Positions 41,800 to 51,514 are shown, numbered from the stretch's first letter. The stretch is 64,000 nucleotides of DNA from UBA10365 sp041441915 (GCA_041441915.1 JASDRS010000014.1:3916-67915), one strand, 5' to 3'. The notes: generated from the letters alone by a model not told the origin. Numbers and translations are program-made.

Positions 41800-43910
41800 G
41801 TCAGATCGAAACTCGAATAGGGACAATAGCGCACCTTGTCACCCAAGGTGATGTCAACCGCGCCATCGGGCAATTCAACAAGCCCGTCGGCCCATGAAAG
41901 CCCGCTGATACGTCCCGATCCTTCCGAAGCAAAGACCTCGATCTCGCCAGCCTCATTCACCCTTGCTCGCAAATATTCGCGCCGACCAGCTTTTTTAGTC
42001 TTGGTAAAGGCTGCAGGCAGATCAAAACCTTGTGGGCTGATCCAAGCGCCACCTGCTAAAAGTGAAAGTGCAGGTCGACCAAAGACCAAGGCGCAGACTA
42101 ATGCAGCTACCGGATTACCAGGCAGTCCCATCACTGGCACACCATTCCAAAGGGCCAATGCCAAGGGCCGCCCTGGCTTCATGGCAATTCGCCAACTAGA
42201 CAGCGCACCCTTTTGTGCAAGCAAGCGTGATACATGATCCTCATCACCCGCTGATGCCCCGCCGGAGGTTAAAATCACATCAACCTTAGCTGCAGCGCGG
42301 TCAAGTGCGCGCTTAATCTTAGCTGGCTGGTCTAGGTGATGGCCCAGATCCACCACCTCAAAGTCCCAATTTTGCGCCAATGCCAACAACATGGGACGAT
42401 TGGCGTCGTAGATTTGATGGGGCAATGCGGGTAAATCTGGTCGGGGGATGATCTCATCCCCAGTTGATAGGATCCCTACACGCAAGGGGCGATACACGGT
42501 GACCTTGGCAATGCCAAGCGACGATAAAAGCGCAAGATCGGGTGAGCGCAGTTTGTGACCCCTGGGCAAAGCTGTCGCACCTTGAACCACATCTTCGCCG
42601 GCCTTGCGGGTATTGGCGTGGGGTTTGACGGGCCCGTCAAATGTGACGCTTGCGCCGTCAATAACGCAATCCTCTTCAAGAACCACAGTGTCGATGCTGT
42701 CAGGTAAGATCGCGCCCGTCAAAATACGAAGGGCGTACCCCGCAGGAACTTGGCCGACAAAAGGTTGCCCGGCGGCTGCGCGCCCCATTGCCAGAGGCAG
42801 ACGCACTACGCCCTGCATAAGATCTGTTTGATGACGAAAGGCGTATCCATCAACGGCCGAATTAGGCATGGGTGGGTTAGACCTGCGCGCCAAGCAGTCT
42901 TGCGCCAAAACTCGGCCGAAGGCCTTGGCTGTCGGCAACTCGTGCGTGGTTGTGACGGGGGTCAGCACCGCTTTAAGCCGCGCTAGCGCTTCATCCACCG
43001 GGATCCAAGTGACACCTTGCGGCATGGCAAATACATCGTTGCGTAGGCGCGGTGGAAGGTGCGTGGCTGGCAAGGCTGCGCGCAAAATTGCGGACCTGTC
43101 TGAGCCTAGCGCCCAACCCTCTTCGACCAAAATATCTTTTGGTACATTAGGCACAAAAAGATTTTCTAACGTTCCTGCCTGCGCTAGTCCCCACAAGGCC
43201 TGCGCCATCAGTGACAATCTGGTGGGCATACCGTCTTTTCCCAAGGCAATAGCGGCGCGCAGATCAGGGGCAATCCCGTCGCAGCAAACTTCCAATAAAA
43301 CAACCGCACTTGTGGCTAGCTCAAAAGGCCAAACTGAGCAGTCTTTGCCCAACGATGCGCGCATTTGCGCACAGGCCGTAATCCCGACTAGGCTTTGGCA
43401 GGCACTCGAATGGAGGCTATCAACCCGCCAAAAAGGCTTTGACGCGCGGCCCAAATTATTCTGGATTTGCGCAGTTTGGCGTATGGGCGCAAAGGCAGCT
43501 TGTGGCGCAGTGCTTTCTAAAACCTGCCCTAGCCGCCCCTTGCTCCAAAAGGGTCGACGATCGGCTAAAGCCCTATTTATCGTTTGAGCGATCTTTATGC
43601 CGGTTAAAGGGGGCATTGCCTTAATGCGCAAAAGCCAATCCCAAAGCGCGAGCCCATCTACCTGCCCCGTTAAAGCGGCCGCCAAGCCACTGGGCGCACC
43701 TAAGGCGAAATCCGCGCCGATCAAAAGGCGGGTTTGGTTTTTTAGACTGGCCTTCGCTAAATCTTGGAGCGCACTTATGGCGGCATGGCCCGATTGATAG
43801 CAGTGGGCATGGCTGCCTTGTGCATTGCAATGGGCTACCCAAAAAGTGTTTTTGTCAGTACCAGAACCTCTGGCTGTCGACCAATTGAAGACAACAATGT
43901 CATCAAACAT
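41796..43910 (-). CDS. moeA: MoeA molybdopterin molybdotransferase fused to an N-terminal DUF429-like domain
   Basis: 704 residues, against about 400 for MoeA alone. Residues about 310-700 are MoeA: PPMPNSAVDGYAF, GQVPAGYALRILTGA, GILSTGDEI, LTSGGASAGDEDH and MGLPGNPVAALV, all catalytic-site markers. Residues 1-290 form another domain: VVFNWSTARG near the start, LLIGADFALGAPSGL, and RVDSLHSSACQ to SVWPFELATSA. It resembles the DUF429 (RNase H-like) proteins annotated in Rhodobacterales as molybdopterin-guanine-dinucleotide synthesis. The first acidic residue (DWS in relatives) is Asn here. MoeA inserts molybdate. The ATG at 43910 has GGAG upstream and follows mobA by five bases. Confidence 0.88.
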   Translation of the reverse strand: MFDDIVVFNWSTARGSGTDKNTFWVAHCNAQGSHAHCYQSGHAAISALQDLAKASLKNQTRLLIGADFALGAPSGLAAALTGQVDGLALWDWLLRIKAMPPLTGIKIAQTINRALADRRPFWSKGRLGQVLESTAPQAAFAPIRQTAQIQNNLGRASKPFWRVDSLHSSACQSLVGITACAQMRASLGKDCSVWPFELATSAVVLLEVCCDGIAPDLRAAIALGKDGMPTRLSLMAQALWGLAQAGTLENLFVPNVPKDILVEEGWALGSDRSAILRAALPATHLPPRLRNDVFAMPQGVTWIPVDEALARLKAVLTPVTTTHELPTAKAFGRVLAQDCLARRSNPPMPNSAVDGYAFRHQTDLMQGVVRLPLAMGRAAAGQPFVGQVPAGYALRILTGAILPDSIDTVVLEEDCVIDGASVTFDGPVKPHANTRKAGEDVVQGATALPRGHKLRSPDLALLSSLGIAKVTVYRPLRVGILSTGDEIIPRPDLPALPHQIYDANRPMLLALAQNWDFEVVDLGHHLDQPAKIKRALDRAAAKVDVILTSGGASAGDEDHVSRLLAQKGALSSWRIAMKPGRPLALALWNGVPVMGLPGNPVAALVCALVFGRPALSLLAGGAWISPQGFDLPAAFTKTKKAGRREYLRARVNEAGEIEVFASEGSGRISGLSWADGLVELPDGAVDITLGDKVRYCPYSSFDLT

Positions 43911-43915
43911 GGGCT

Positions 43916-44542
43916 CTACTCCCAAACTCGCGCCAGATCCTGTGCCGTTTCCACATCTTCTGGGCTGTTGATGTTGAAAAACGGATCAAAGGGCTGTGCG
44001 GAAAATTCAGCTTGGCCTGCGGCGTGTTTTTCAGTCCAATGAACGATTTTGCGTAAGCCACCTTCAAGAGCCTTGCGCAGATCATCACGTAGATGCACGG
44101 GCCATAGGCCAAAAGTTGGATGCTGCCACACTTTACCATCTCTGTCGGGGCTGGCGGCAAGTGCGAGGCCGCTTGGTCCCGCGGCCGAGGTGAGGCGCGC
44201 TGCAAGATCTGTGGGAAAAAACGGCGTATCTGCGGCGGCAGAGACCACCTGTTTTTCCCCAAGGCTCGCCGCCCAATCCATGCCGGCCAAAACACCGGCA
44301 AGGGGGCCCGCATAGTTTTCAATATGATCTGGCAAAACTGTCAGGCCAAATTCAGAAAAACGCGCTGCATTGCCATTGGCATTGATGGCCACAGGGCTGC
44401 ATTGTGCAGACAAACGCAAGATCACCCGATCGATCAAGCGCTGGCCCGCCACCAAGCGAAGACCCTTATCACCACCACCCATTCTTTTTGCCCGTCCGCC
44501 CGCCAAAATCACAGCTGGCAGTTTTTGAGTTGTATTAGTCAT
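43916..44542 (-). CDS. mobA: Molybdenum cofactor guanylyltransferase MobA
   Basis: 208 residues. Nucleotidyltransferase start VILAGGRAKRMGGGDKGL, then AGPLAGVLAGMDWA and AAADTPFFPTDL with the metal-binding Asp. It adds GMP to molybdopterin to form MGD, the cofactor used by formate dehydrogenase. The ATG at 44542 overlaps the end of fdhD by eight bases. Upstream in-frame starts lie inside fdhD and are not used. Confidence 0.93.
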   Translation of the reverse strand: MTNTTQKLPAVILAGGRAKRMGGGDKGLRLVAGQRLIDRVILRLSAQCSPVAINANGNAARFSEFGLTVLPDHIENYAGPLAGVLAGMDWAASLGEKQVVSAAADTPFFPTDLAARLTSAAGPSGLALAASPDRDGKVWQHPTFGLWPVHLRDDLRKALEGGLRKIVHWTEKHAAGQAEFSAQPFDPFFNINSPEDVETAQDLARVWE

Positions 44543-45401
44543 GTGCCCCCTTGCGACGATGCTGCCCCGCTTCTTCGCCGGCCCCATCTGGATTTGCGTC
44601 ACGGATCAAGCGGTCATTGCCTGCAAGGCAAACAAAACGCTGCCCGCGCATACGGCCGATCAAAGTCAACCCGACCTTTTGCGCGATTTCGATCCCCCAA
44701 GCGGTAAACCCTGAACGCGAGGCCAAAACAGGGATCCCCATCTGGGCAGTTTTGATCACCATTTCTGAGGTGAGTCGTCCCGTTGTGTAGAGGATTTTAT
44801 CGGTTACCGGCATTTTATTCATAAACAAAAACCCTGCTATCTTATCCACAGCATTATGGCGGCCCACATCCTCCATATAGACTAGGGGTTTGTCTTCTTG
44901 ACACAGCGTCGTGCCATGGATTGCGCCGGCCTCTAGGTAAAGTGAGGGAGTGGTATTTATCTGTTTGGCAAGGCTGTACAGCCAACTCGTGCGCACGGGT
45001 GTTGGTGGCAGCGTCAGGTCTTCGATGCCCTCCATCATATCACCAAAAACTGTGCCCACGGCGCAGCCTGAAGTACGCGTTTTCTTCCGAATTTTTTCTT
45101 CATAAGAGGTGCGCCGTTCAGTACGCACCACAACCGTTTCGATATCCTCCTCATAGTCAATTGCGGTCACCACGTCATCAGCCAAAAGCATGCTTTGATT
45201 GCGTAAAAAACCTACTGCCAGATATTTGGGATAATCCCCTATCGTCATAGCGGTGACAATTTCTTGACTGTTCAAATAGATTGTCAAAGGGCGCTCTTCG
45301 ACCACCGATATGTCAATCTCTACCCCTAAATGGTCAATGCCGCGCACTTTACGTGTCAGGCGCGGGTCGGCTGGATTGGGAAAAATAGTTAAGTCAGGCA
45401 T
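44535..45401 (-). CDS. fdhD: Formate dehydrogenase accessory sulfurtransferase FdhD
   Basis: 288 residues from MPDLTIFP. Markers: VGFLRNQSMLL, GRHNAVDKIAGF, YTTGRLTSEMVIKTA and ASRSGFTAWGIEIA. FdhD moves sulfur from a cysteine desulfurase onto the molybdenum cofactor before insertion. In Escherichia coli two Cys in a C-x2-C loop do this; here the loop is SGCAVGTVFGD, so only the first Cys is kept (C-x2-G). It is first in the fdhD-mobA-moeA operon and divergent from the DUF2478 gene. Confidence 0.93.
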   Translation of the reverse strand: MPDLTIFPNPADPRLTRKVRGIDHLGVEIDISVVEERPLTIYLNSQEIVTAMTIGDYPKYLAVGFLRNQSMLLADDVVTAIDYEEDIETVVVRTERRTSYEEKIRKKTRTSGCAVGTVFGDMMEGIEDLTLPPTPVRTSWLYSLAKQINTTPSLYLEAGAIHGTTLCQEDKPLVYMEDVGRHNAVDKIAGFLFMNKMPVTDKILYTTGRLTSEMVIKTAQMGIPVLASRSGFTAWGIEIAQKVGLTLIGRMRGQRFVCLAGNDRLIRDANPDGAGEEAGQHRRKGAHD

Positions 45402-45486
45402 TTTGGCGCTTTCTTTGAATGGCCTCACAGTGTAGCCTGAGCACTGAGTTTTCAAGAGGCCTTTTGGAAGCGTAAGGTAGTTGCCA

Positions 45487-46002
45487 ATGAAGTTGGGCTA
45501 TATAACGCCGTGCAACCACACTTCGGTTGACTCACTTTTGGTGGCTGCCGTGCAGGCACTAAAAGCCCAAGGTTTGAGGCTTGCAGGAGTGGTTCAGCAT
45601 AATCCAACTCCTTTGGGAGCCGCGCACTGCCATATGGACTTAGAGATTTTGCTGCAGTCAGATATTTTGCGCATCAGCCAAGATTTGGGAGCCTTAGCTA
45701 AGAGCTGTCGCCTAGATACGGGGGCATTAGAACAGGCTGTGGGTCTGGTTTTGAGCGATCTTTCGGGACAAGATTCGACAAAAATTGATCTTTTAATTAT
45801 AAATAAATTTGGTAAATCCGAATCTGAGGGGCGTGGTTTTCGCCCCGTCATTGCCGCCGCCCTTGAGCAAGCCATTCCCGTTCTGATCGCTGTCCGTATC
45901 GCTAGCCTGCCCGCTTTTTTCGATTTTGCGGCTGATTTGGGCCAAGAAGTCGCACCGGAGCTACCCGCTATTTTGGCCTGGGCGGTCACGGCAAGGGAAT
46001 GA
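45487..46002 (+). CDS. DUF2478 protein, molybdenum-linked
   Basis: 171 residues. DUF2478 is recognised from LKAQGLRLAGVVQHNP, the CHMDLEIL block, and INKFGKSESEGRGFRPVIAAALE. The fold looks like a P-loop NTPase-related protein, but no strict Walker A is seen at the N-terminus (GYITPCNHTSVDSLL). Members often sit beside molybdate transport or cofactor genes; their role is unknown. The start ATG at 45487 is preferred to an in-frame TTG two codons earlier. It is divergent from fdhD. Confidence 0.83.
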   Translation: MKLGYITPCNHTSVDSLLVAAVQALKAQGLRLAGVVQHNPTPLGAAHCHMDLEILLQSDILRISQDLGALAKSCRLDTGALEQAVGLVLSDLSGQDSTKIDLLIINKFGKSESEGRGFRPVIAAALEQAIPVLIAVRIASLPAFFDFAADLGQEVAPELPAILAWAVTARE

Positions 46003-46007
46003 AGCCT

Positions 46008-46769
46008 TTAGTCTTTTACTAATCCCACAAGGCGCCGAATGGCTTTATCGCGCAGCTGAATTTCTTGGCCCAAATAGGCATCGGCGCTGGAAGTGCACAT
46101 CCATGCCAAGGCGCGCGCAGGCCATGAGCTGGGAATATGCGCCGTGGGATCAAGCCTGCTAACTGGATTAACCCCGCTGGCTTTGATTTTCAACTGCATT
46201 TGGGTGGCAACGGTGCCTGGTGCAAGCCCCATGACGCGCAGGCCCTGGGCTGCCTCTTCCAGATGGGCGGTACGGGTTAGCATGGCGGCCCCTGCTTTGG
46301 CTGCGCAATAAGCGCTCCACCCTTCAAGAGGGCTGTGGGCGGCACCGCTAGAGACTGTGATTATAGTACCTCTACCGCGCGCTCGCATTTGGGGAATAAC
46401 GGCGCGCATACCGTAAAAAACACTTTTCAGATTGATATCGATCGCCTGACCCCAAGCGGCAACATCGGCATCGACCAAATGGGCGATAGGATCAATGACG
46501 CCAGCATTATTGATTAAAACATCAATTTGACCAAAATTTTCGGTAATGGCCGCAATCGCTGCTTGAAAAGCTTTGGGGTTTGACACGTCAATGGGCAAGG
46601 CCATCGCATTGAGCCCTATTTGCGCACAAAGCGCCTGAATGGGGGCCTGAGACCTTGCCAAAAGCGCCACTTTGGCACCGCGTTCTGCGCATTCAAGCGC
46701 TGTCGCTGCGCCTATACCCGTACTCGCGCCAGTAATCACGATGGTTTGATTTAGCAAATCCTGAGCCAT
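46008..46769 (-). CDS. Short-chain dehydrogenase/reductase
   Basis: 253 residues. Cofactor site TGASTGIGAATALE, NNAG in DVLINNAGVID, catalytic Ser in ITVSSGAA and YCAAK. Substrate not identifiable. It converges on the DUF2478 gene with a five-base gap and is divergent from the DUF2125 gene, so it seems a single-gene unit. Confidence 0.88.
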   Translation of the reverse strand: MAQDLLNQTIVITGASTGIGAATALECAERGAKVALLARSQAPIQALCAQIGLNAMALPIDVSNPKAFQAAIAAITENFGQIDVLINNAGVIDPIAHLVDADVAAWGQAIDINLKSVFYGMRAVIPQMRARGRGTIITVSSGAAHSPLEGWSAYCAAKAGAAMLTRTAHLEEAAQGLRVMGLAPGTVATQMQLKIKASGVNPVSRLDPTAHIPSSWPARALAWMCTSSADAYLGQEIQLRDKAIRRLVGLVKD

Positions 46770-46865
46770 TGAAGCCGTTCCATGAAATTATATACATTTG
46801 GCTTGACCAATATTTGGGCCGCCATAGACTGTGACTAATTATATCGGCAATTTAGGTCTACGCAA

Positions 46866-48344
46866 ATGCTAAGACTGCTAAATATGTTTATGGCGCTCCC
46901 TATGATGGGGGTATTCATAATGGCGCTGCCTACTTTTGCGCAAATCTCGCCTGCTCAGGTATGGCAAGATTGGCAAGTTCAGGCCAAGGACTTTGCGGGC
47001 GCTTCAGTGCTTGGCACTGTTGCACCCGTTGCCGGTAATGGTCTTGATATTTTTGATGTGGTTTTGCGTGTTAAAAAAGATCAAAGCGTTTTTACGGTTA
47101 AAGTTGACAAGGTCGAACTACGCCAAAGGGGCGAAGCAGTGCAAATGACGCTTTCAGATGAAGTTAGTATATCTCTAAGGATTAAAGGGGCGCCTGATAG
47201 TCCGCCCTTTACGCTTTTGGGCTCGTTTACTCATCCTGGCCTAAGCCAGCGCATTACCCGAATCGGCTCTGAAACCATAACTACCACGACAGCTCAACAG
47301 TTTGATTTTAAGCTTTTGTCGTTGAATGATGTGGATATTGCTGCGCTTGGTGGGCGCTTTGAATGGAAAATTCGCGATTTATCAACTAGAAACATTTACA
47401 GTCAAACCGCGGATCAGACACAAAGTTCGGTTTTTACAGCCGCTGGATTGGCCGTTGCAGCAAAGCTCAGTAACTTTGAAAGAGATTTTGGTTTGACCTA
47501 CTTGGCCAATATGACCGATTTGATGGGAACATCAAATCTATCGAGCTCGCAAGGTGATTGGCGGTTTGATTACAGTGGATCCCAAAGCCAAATTGATGGG
47601 CTTGATGCGGGTACAACTTACGCGGCCACTAGCCAATCTGACCAGGGCAGCTTGTCGGTGCAAAGTGATGGCAAGCGGCTTTTATTGCGGTCGCACAGTG
47701 GTGCGCAAGATGTGACGCTTTCTTCTGGCAGCTTGCCGCTTTCAGTGGTGGTGATGCAAAACGAAAAAAATTATTTTGAGCTAACTTTTCCCTATAAGGT
47801 GGATCCAATAGCGCAGAGATTTGCCCTAAAACTTGGGTTCGATGGCCTGACTGTCTCGCCTGAACTGTGGGCGGTGTTTGATCCTCAAAATATTTTATCC
47901 CAAGAGCCTATTGGCTTAAACATCGATTTTGGTGGCAAAGTGATTGTGGCGGCTGATTTAAGCAATTCTGGTGAAGTTAAAAGTTTGGCTAAAGAGAAAA
48001 GCCTTCCACTATTTCTAAAAGACTTTGAACTGCACGACCTTTCTCTTTCAGCGCTGGGGGCCAGGTTAAAGGTTTTGGGAAATTTGCAGTTTGACATTGG
48101 CAGCAAACTCAAAAAAGGTGATCAGTTCCTGCCAACAGATGGTAAGATTTTGATTGATATTTACGGACTAAATGCCACGATTGATGGGCTTGTCGCCGCA
48201 GGTCTTCTGCCTGAGGAAACTGTGATGGGCCTGCGTATGATGATGGGCATGTTTTTGCGCCAGGCCAATGGCGAAGATCACCTAACCTCAAGCTTGAGCT
48301 TTGCCAATCGTGGTTTTGCAGTGAATGGTATGCAGATCAAATAG
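46866..48344 (+). CDS. DUF2125 exported protein
   Basis: 492 residues. A signal peptide (MALPMMGVFIMALPTFAQ) exports it. The rest is beta-rich with repeated GL..SVQSDG-like patterns and the DUF2125 ending LRQANGEDHLTSSLSF. Function unknown; the family is alphaproteobacterial and probably periplasmic or outer-membrane associated. A single-gene unit. Confidence 0.8.
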   Translation: MLRLLNMFMALPMMGVFIMALPTFAQISPAQVWQDWQVQAKDFAGASVLGTVAPVAGNGLDIFDVVLRVKKDQSVFTVKVDKVELRQRGEAVQMTLSDEVSISLRIKGAPDSPPFTLLGSFTHPGLSQRITRIGSETITTTTAQQFDFKLLSLNDVDIAALGGRFEWKIRDLSTRNIYSQTADQTQSSVFTAAGLAVAAKLSNFERDFGLTYLANMTDLMGTSNLSSSQGDWRFDYSGSQSQIDGLDAGTTYAATSQSDQGSLSVQSDGKRLLLRSHSGAQDVTLSSGSLPLSVVVMQNEKNYFELTFPYKVDPIAQRFALKLGFDGLTVSPELWAVFDPQNILSQEPIGLNIDFGGKVIVAADLSNSGEVKSLAKEKSLPLFLKDFELHDLSLSALGARLKVLGNLQFDIGSKLKKGDQFLPTDGKILIDIYGLNATIDGLVAAGLLPEETVMGLRMMMGMFLRQANGEDHLTSSLSFANRGFAVNGMQIK

Positions 48345-48426
48345 GTTCGGTGAATGGGCGTTATTTAGACCAGTACTTGCCCTTGCGCCAAGGTCGGATT
48401 ACCTGTGAGCTTTGAAAGGGTTTTTG

Positions 48427-49770
48427 ATGACCGATAAATTACAATCCCTGACCCAAGCCCTACTTGATGCGGCCAAGCGTGCGGGCGCTCAAGCGGCTGA
48501 TGCGATAGCTGTTGATGGCCGTTCGGTTTCCATTTCTTTGCGCCAAGGCGCGCTTGAGCAAGCTGAAAGGGCGGAAGAAATCGAACTGGGTCTGCGGGTA
48601 TTGATGGATGGGCGGCAAGCCTGCGTATCGGTATCTGATGTTTCGGCCCGCACGATCAATGATGTGGCCGAACGTGCTGTGGCCATGGCCAAAGAGGCCC
48701 CAATTGATCCCTATGTTGGATTGGCTGATCCCAAAGATTTGATCCAAGATTGGGATTTGGAAGCGCTTGAACTTCATGATGATACGCCTGAACCTCAAGC
48801 CGCCGCTTTACAAGAAGATGCGCGCTGCGCTGAAAAAGCGGCGTTGGTGGCCGGCAGCATTACCCAGGTTGAAGCTTCGGCAGGCTACAGTTCGAGTCAC
48901 GTTTTTTTGGCGGCCTCGAACGGATTTTCGGGCGGCTATGGTCGTACATCGCGCTATCTTTCGGCCGTGGCTTTCACTGGGTCTGGCACTAATATGGAGC
49001 GCGACTGGTCGGGAGAATCGCGCATTTATCAAGCTGATTTGCCACATGCCAGTATAGTTGGCGCACAGGCGGCCGAGCGTGCTTTGGCCCGTTCTGGGGG
49101 GCGCAAGCCCAAAACTGGCTACTTTCCTGTTTTGTTTGACGAACGAATAGCAAGCTCATTAATAGGGCATTTATTATCGGCCGTAAATGGGGCCATGATC
49201 GCGCGCGGCAGCAGTTGGCTGCGCACTGACTTGGGCCAGCAGATTTTGCCCAAAGGCATGGATGTGATCGAAGATCCTTTGCGTCCACGCATGACGGGAT
49301 CACGCCCCTTTGATGCTGAAGGTTTGGCAACAAAAAAACGTTTCATCATGAAAGATGGAGTTTTAATGGGTTGGACACTTGACCTGGCCTCAGCGCGCAA
49401 ATTGGGCATGCAAAGTACGGCAAGTGCGACGCGCTCGACCTCGTCTGCGCCGCAGCCTTCGACCTCGAATATTGACCTAAGCGCGGGACGCTTTAGCCAA
49501 ACTGAACTTTTGGCTCAAATGGGAACGGGCCTTTTGGTAACATCTATGATCGGGTCAACCATTAACTCTAACACTGGCGATTATTCACGTGGGGCTTCGG
49601 GATTTTGGGTGGAAAAAGGCGAAATTACCTTTGCGGTGAATGAATGCACGATTGCTGGCAATCTTCGCGATATGCTGGGCAAAATGGTCGCGGGTAATGA
49701 TGCTAAGGTGCATTTGTCGACGCGGGTACCAAGCCTGTTGATCGATGGGCTAACCCTTGCCGGCACGTGA
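48427..49770 (+). CDS. pmbA: TldE/PmbA-family metalloprotease-related protein
   Basis: 447 residues from the ATG at 48427. PmbA/TldE family markers are VSISLRQGALEQAE, VERDWSGESRIYQ-like AL region and GSTINSNTGDYSRGASGFWVEKGEI. TldD/TldE pairs cleave peptides such as microcin B17 precursor and CcdA; TldE lacks the zinc site. tldD is not in the window. The 3' end overlaps the phosphatase gene by 14 bases. Confidence 0.92.
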   Translation: MTDKLQSLTQALLDAAKRAGAQAADAIAVDGRSVSISLRQGALEQAERAEEIELGLRVLMDGRQACVSVSDVSARTINDVAERAVAMAKEAPIDPYVGLADPKDLIQDWDLEALELHDDTPEPQAAALQEDARCAEKAALVAGSITQVEASAGYSSSHVFLAASNGFSGGYGRTSRYLSAVAFTGSGTNMERDWSGESRIYQADLPHASIVGAQAAERALARSGGRKPKTGYFPVLFDERIASSLIGHLLSAVNGAMIARGSSWLRTDLGQQILPKGMDVIEDPLRPRMTGSRPFDAEGLATKKRFIMKDGVLMGWTLDLASARKLGMQSTASATRSTSSAPQPSTSNIDLSAGRFSQTELLAQMGTGLLVTSMIGSTINSNTGDYSRGASGFWVEKGEITFAVNECTIAGNLRDMLGKMVAGNDAKVHLSTRVPSLLIDGLTLAGT

Positions 49771-50524
49771 TCTAGAGCTTTTGATTGAAGCCGCACGCAT
49801 GGCGGGCGAAATAGCCATGCGCTTTTGGCGCCGTGATCTGCAGGTTTGGCAAAAATCGGATCAAAGCCCCATCACCGAAGCCGATCTAGCGGTGAATGTG
49901 CATTTGCACCAAATGTTGCGCCAAAATCGCCCTGACTATGGCTGGCTTTCTGAGGAAACTGAAGACAGTAGTGCCCGCCTTGGGGCTGAATATGTGTTCA
50001 TCATCGACCCGATCGATGGCACGCGGTCTTTTATTGCGGGTGAAACCACTTTTTCAATTTCTATAGCGGTGGCGCAGCAGGGAAAAGTCACGGCTGCTGT
50101 GGTCTATTTACCAGCACTTGATCGACTTTATAGCGCCCAAATTGGCGGACAGGCTTTTAAAAATGGCAATGTCGTCACCGTGAGTAGCACCAGTCAAATT
50201 GCTGGAGCTACAATTTTAGCTAACAAGGCCGCTTTCGAGCAACGCCACTGGCCAAACGGTGTACCTGAGGCAGAGCGGGTATTGCGGTCATCCATCGCTT
50301 ACCGCTTATGTCTGGTGGCTGAGGGACGGCACGATGCGATGGTGGTCTTTGGAAACATTTATGAATGGGATATCGCGGCCGGCGCTTTAATCGCACATTG
50401 TGCAGGAGCGAAGGTGACCAATTTGCATGGTGTGGCGCCGACCTTCAATAAAAATCTCCCCCAAAGTGACGGTATTTTAGCTGCCTCGTTACATTTGCAC
50501 CAAGCTTTGCGGGGTCGGATGTAG
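49757..50524 (+). CDS. Inositol monophosphatase/CysQ-family phosphatase
   Basis: 255 residues. Metal motifs are LSEETED, IDPIDGTRSFI and YEWDIAAGALI, the complete lithium-sensitive phosphatase set. It may act on 3'-phosphoadenosine 5'-phosphate (CysQ) or inositol phosphate; the sequence alone does not decide. Translation likely starts at a TTG (49757) that overlaps the pmbA stop, since no ATG gives the conserved N-terminus (LELLIEAARMAGEIA). Confidence 0.9.
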   Translation: MPARDLELLIEAARMAGEIAMRFWRRDLQVWQKSDQSPITEADLAVNVHLHQMLRQNRPDYGWLSEETEDSSARLGAEYVFIIDPIDGTRSFIAGETTFSISIAVAQQGKVTAAVVYLPALDRLYSAQIGGQAFKNGNVVTVSSTSQIAGATILANKAAFEQRHWPNGVPEAERVLRSSIAYRLCLVAEGRHDAMVVFGNIYEWDIAAGALIAHCAGAKVTNLHGVAPTFNKNLPQSDGILAASLHLHQALRGRM

Positions 50525-50525
50525 C

Positions 50526-51416
50526 TTAGGCTTTGCGCCGCCCCAATTTGCGTGCAGCATCAAGCAATTCGGCGATTAGCGGCGTGGGTGGATCGCGGTG
50601 CGCGGCGACAAGGCCAACCAAATGCTCGACCTCAGGGGTGACAATGGGTATGGCCCGTGCGGCCCCAGTGTCGGAAAATAAATTTGCTAATTTACGTGGC
50701 AATATACTGGCCCATTTTCCTGTGAGCACGTGGGCGATCAAAACGATCGTGCTGTTGGATTCGATAGTGGGGGCCAAATCTAAGCCCGCCTCGGACAAAT
50801 GTTGATTGATGATGCGGCGGTTTTGCATGTCGTCGGTTAGTAGGCACAAGTTTAGTCCAGAAAGCCCAGCCCAGCTGACCTGTGGCGCACTTGCCAGAGG
50901 GTGATCCTTAGCCACGAACAAACAGTAAAATTCTGAATAAAGTGGCGCTTTGGTGACTCGCCCTAGGGGTTCATTATCAAGATAGGTAATGCCCGCATCG
51001 ATTGATAGCTCTTCAAGGCCTTGAATAATTTCGGCGCTGGAACGTGAAAAAACGGTGACGCGGACATTGGGATGGCGCGCAATAAAGGGTGAGGTGAGAT
51101 CCGCCACCATCGGCATGGCTGTGGGAATGACGCCTAGGCGTAAATTTCCAGAAAGGCCAAAGCGCAATGAGCGCATTTCGTCGCGCATGGCACGGGCGTC
51201 TTCCACGATTCGGCGTGCCCATTCTAAAACCCTTGCCCCTTCCGGGGTTAGGCCCTGAAATCTGGTTCCGCGAAACACCAATTGTACACCCAACTGTTCT
51301 TCCAAAAGCATGATGGCCGAAGATAATGTAGGTTGTGCCACACTGCAAAGCTGCGCTGCGCGACCAAAATGGCGTTCTTGTGCAAGGGCGATGAACATTT
51401 CCAGCTTGTCTATCAT
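50526..51416 (-). CDS. LysR-family regulator, possible formate dehydrogenase regulator
   Basis: 296 residues. N-terminal winged helix (FIALAQERHFGRAAQLCSVAQPTLSSAI) and a C-terminal effector domain with DAGITYLDNEPLGRV, then LCLLTDDMQNRRIIN. As I recall, proteins with this sequence often lie next to fds formate dehydrogenase genes in alphaproteobacteria. Here it sits about 9 kb away, so a link to fds is inference. It is divergent from the S49 peptidase gene. Confidence 0.9.
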   Translation of the reverse strand: MIDKLEMFIALAQERHFGRAAQLCSVAQPTLSSAIMLLEEQLGVQLVFRGTRFQGLTPEGARVLEWARRIVEDARAMRDEMRSLRFGLSGNLRLGVIPTAMPMVADLTSPFIARHPNVRVTVFSRSSAEIIQGLEELSIDAGITYLDNEPLGRVTKAPLYSEFYCLFVAKDHPLASAPQVSWAGLSGLNLCLLTDDMQNRRIINQHLSEAGLDLAPTIESNSTIVLIAHVLTGKWASILPRKLANLFSDTGAARAIPIVTPEVEHLVGLVAAHRDPPTPLIAELLDAARKLGRRKA

Positions 51417-51514
51417 GGCGCCAGTCTTTCAGAATTGCTCACATTAGGCAAGAATCTGATAATTTGGTGGCGGTTTAACTTGTTCAAAGCCGCTGGAATG
51501 CTTAAGTTTAATTT

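Noticed and set aside
42868..43587. 239-codon plus-strand frame
   Set aside because: Shadow of the moeA fusion.
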